A DNA stretch of 64,000 nt from Acidimicrobiales bacterium (GTDB lineage: Bacteria; Actinomycetota; Acidimicrobiia; Acidimicrobiales; Iamiaceae): assembly GCA_035630295.1 (NCBI GenBank), contig DASQKY010000023.1:1-64000 (forward strand). The letters run 5' to 3'. Every line of letters starts with the position of its first letter. The stretch's first letter is position 1. A model generated the notes under the pieces. The model was not told the origin of the DNA. It did not search any database and saw nothing but the letters and a program-made list of their open reading frames with translations. The position numbers and the translations under genes are program-made. This document shows positions 63,047 to 64,000 of the stretch, in pieces.

Positions 63047-64000
63047 TCAAAGGGTGAAGCGGGCCACCAGGTCGTCGAAGGTGGCGGTGGTGACGGTGGG
63101 CCCGGCGTCGAGGACCACCAGGCCCAGGCCGGTGGCGCCCGCGTCCAGGGGACCGGCCAGGGTGGCGGAGGCCTCGTGGACGCCCCCGACGAAGGCCTCC
63201 ACCCCGGTGGCCGTCACCCGCACGCCGAGGGGAGCGGCCTCGCGACCGGCGGCCGCCCCCGGCACCCGGGCCAGGACCTCGCGGACCGGCCCCACCACCC
63301 GGAGGAGGGCGACGTCGCCCGTGGGCTCGCGCACCCAGGCCACGTAGGCGTCGACCCCCACGACCCGCACGGCCAGGCCCACGCTGGCCCCGATGGCCGG
63401 GGCCACCACCTCGGCCTCCAGCTCCCCGGGGGTGGCCAGCCAGGCCAGGGCGCTCCCGCCGTCCACCGTGGCCTGGGCCCGGTCGCCGCCCACCGTCCAG
63501 GTCCCCCGGCCCACGACCCAGCCCACCCCGCCGGCCGGGGGCAGGGCGTCGGCCTGGCCGGCGAAGTCGAGGGCCACGTCGAGGCGGGACCCGGCCAGCG
63601 CCAGGCCGGGCACGCCGGGGGCCGCCCCCGTCGGGTCGGCCCCCCGATCGGCGGCGGAGGCCGGGGGTGGGAGCGGGTCGGTGGCCGGCTCGTCGTCGCC
63701 TCCGCCGGCCGCCAGCACCCCGACCACCACCGCGGCGACGGTCAGGAGGGCCAGGACCACCACCACGCCGGCGCCCCGCCGGGCTCGCCTTCCGGGGGGG
63801 CCGGACGTCGCCCGGTCGATCGGGGCCTGGTCGATCGGGGCCCGACCCGGGGCCGGGCCGGAGCCGTGGGCCGTCGGCCCGTCCGGCCAGGGGGCGCCCC
63901 CGGTGGCCCCGTGGGCCGGGACCCGCAGGGAGCGGCCGTCGGCGGCCACGGCCACGCCCAGGGCGGCCAGGTCCTCGACCAGCACGGCCCGGTCGACGGT
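63047..64000 (-). CDS. membrane-anchored protein of unknown function (5' end outside the window)
   Basis: At least 317 residues; the reading frame continues past the right edge, so the start is unknown. Visible parts are an N-terminal helical stretch (LVEDLAALGVAVAADG), a Pro/Gly-rich region with the near-repeat PIDQAPIDRA, a single hydrophobic anchor (VVVVLALLTVAAVVVGVLA) and, after a short linker, about 200 residues of strand-rich extracytoplasmic domain (concanavalin-like alternation, AQATVDGGSALAWLAT, ASVGLAVRVVGVDAYVAWV). No family recognised. Stop codon 153 bases upstream of the DUF2520 start, same strand. Confidence 0.6.
   Translation of the reverse strand, partial: TVDRAVLVEDLAALGVAVAADGRSLRVPAHGATGGAPWPDGPTAHGSGPAPGRAPIDQAPIDRATSGPPGRRARRGAGVVVVLALLTVAAVVVGVLAAGGGDDEPATDPLPPPASAADRGADPTGAAPGVPGLALAGSRLDVALDFAGQADALPPAGGVGWVVGRGTWTVGGDRAQATVDGGSALAWLATPGELEAEVVAPAIGASVGLAVRVVGVDAYVAWVREPTGDVALLRVVGPVREVLARVPGAAAGREAAPLGVRVTATGVEAFVGGVHEASATLAGPLDAGATGLGLVVLDAGPTVTTATFDDLVARFTL

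Overview
This window is chromosomal DNA of a very high-GC actinobacterium (about three quarters G+C by eye; codon third positions almost always G or C). I infer the class Acidimicrobiia or a near relative from the mix of actinobacterial housekeeping synteny (rho-rpmE-prfA-prmC-tsaC next to the atp operon, a DUF2520-panC-panD-nadB block, DUF3817, Mycobacterium-type MurA and RpiB active sites) with many proteins I cannot assign to a known family. No tRNA, rRNA, CRISPR array, insertion sequence or prophage was seen. About 95% of the window is coding, with many GTGA/ATGA/TGATG gene overlaps.

Layout. 0-7.5 kb: mnmA plus its cysteine desulfurase, a methyltransferase, an SRPBCC protein, a zinc-finger rhomboid protease, an enoyl-CoA hydratase, a NifU-like Fe-S scaffold and two unknown membrane proteins. 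7.5-7.6 kb: a nested pair of repeated hairpins between convergent genes. 7.6-17.7 kb: cell envelope genes (MurA with Asp in place of the catalytic Cys, L,D-transpeptidase, a large secreted hydrolase, two lipoproteins), an MFS transporter and a J-domain protein. 17.8-23.7 kb: a UvrD-like helicase with HRDC domain coupled to Ppx/GppA, divergent from glpX and an ArsC-family gene. 24.0-31.6 kb: the complete F1Fo ATP synthase operon with two small assembly or accessory genes, read leftward. 31.9-47.2 kb: translation and cell-wall housekeeping (rho, rpmE, prfA, prmC, tsaC) with an apparently inverted block of LMW phosphatase-rpiB-glyA-wecA. 47.3-58.3 kb: a 1648-residue pseudokinase-ATPase-GAF-GGDEF signalling protein coupled to an FAD oxidoreductase, then a heterodimeric ABC exporter. 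58.4-64 kb: NAD and pantothenate synthesis (nadB, panD, panC, DUF2520) interrupted by a small two-gene toxin-antitoxin-like module.

Expression signals. The clearest non-coding pattern is a repeated promoter grammar: a TANNNT-type hexamer ends exactly 6 or 7 bases before the start codon of many autonomous genes, with no room for a ribosome binding site. This predicts leaderless transcripts. It also explains several unusual starts: a low molecular weight phosphatase whose only workable start is ATC, a rhomboid gene whose predicted transcript begins ATC-GTG, and an 11-codon leaderless upstream ORF whose stop overlaps the wecA start.

The most interesting candidates are that leaderless grammar with its ATC start, the coupled wecA leader peptide, the small RGHAW/FDFTL two-gene module inserted between panD and nadB, the Q/N-rich disordered insert of Rho, the N-terminally extended ATP synthase b subunit, and the pseudokinase-GGDEF protein.
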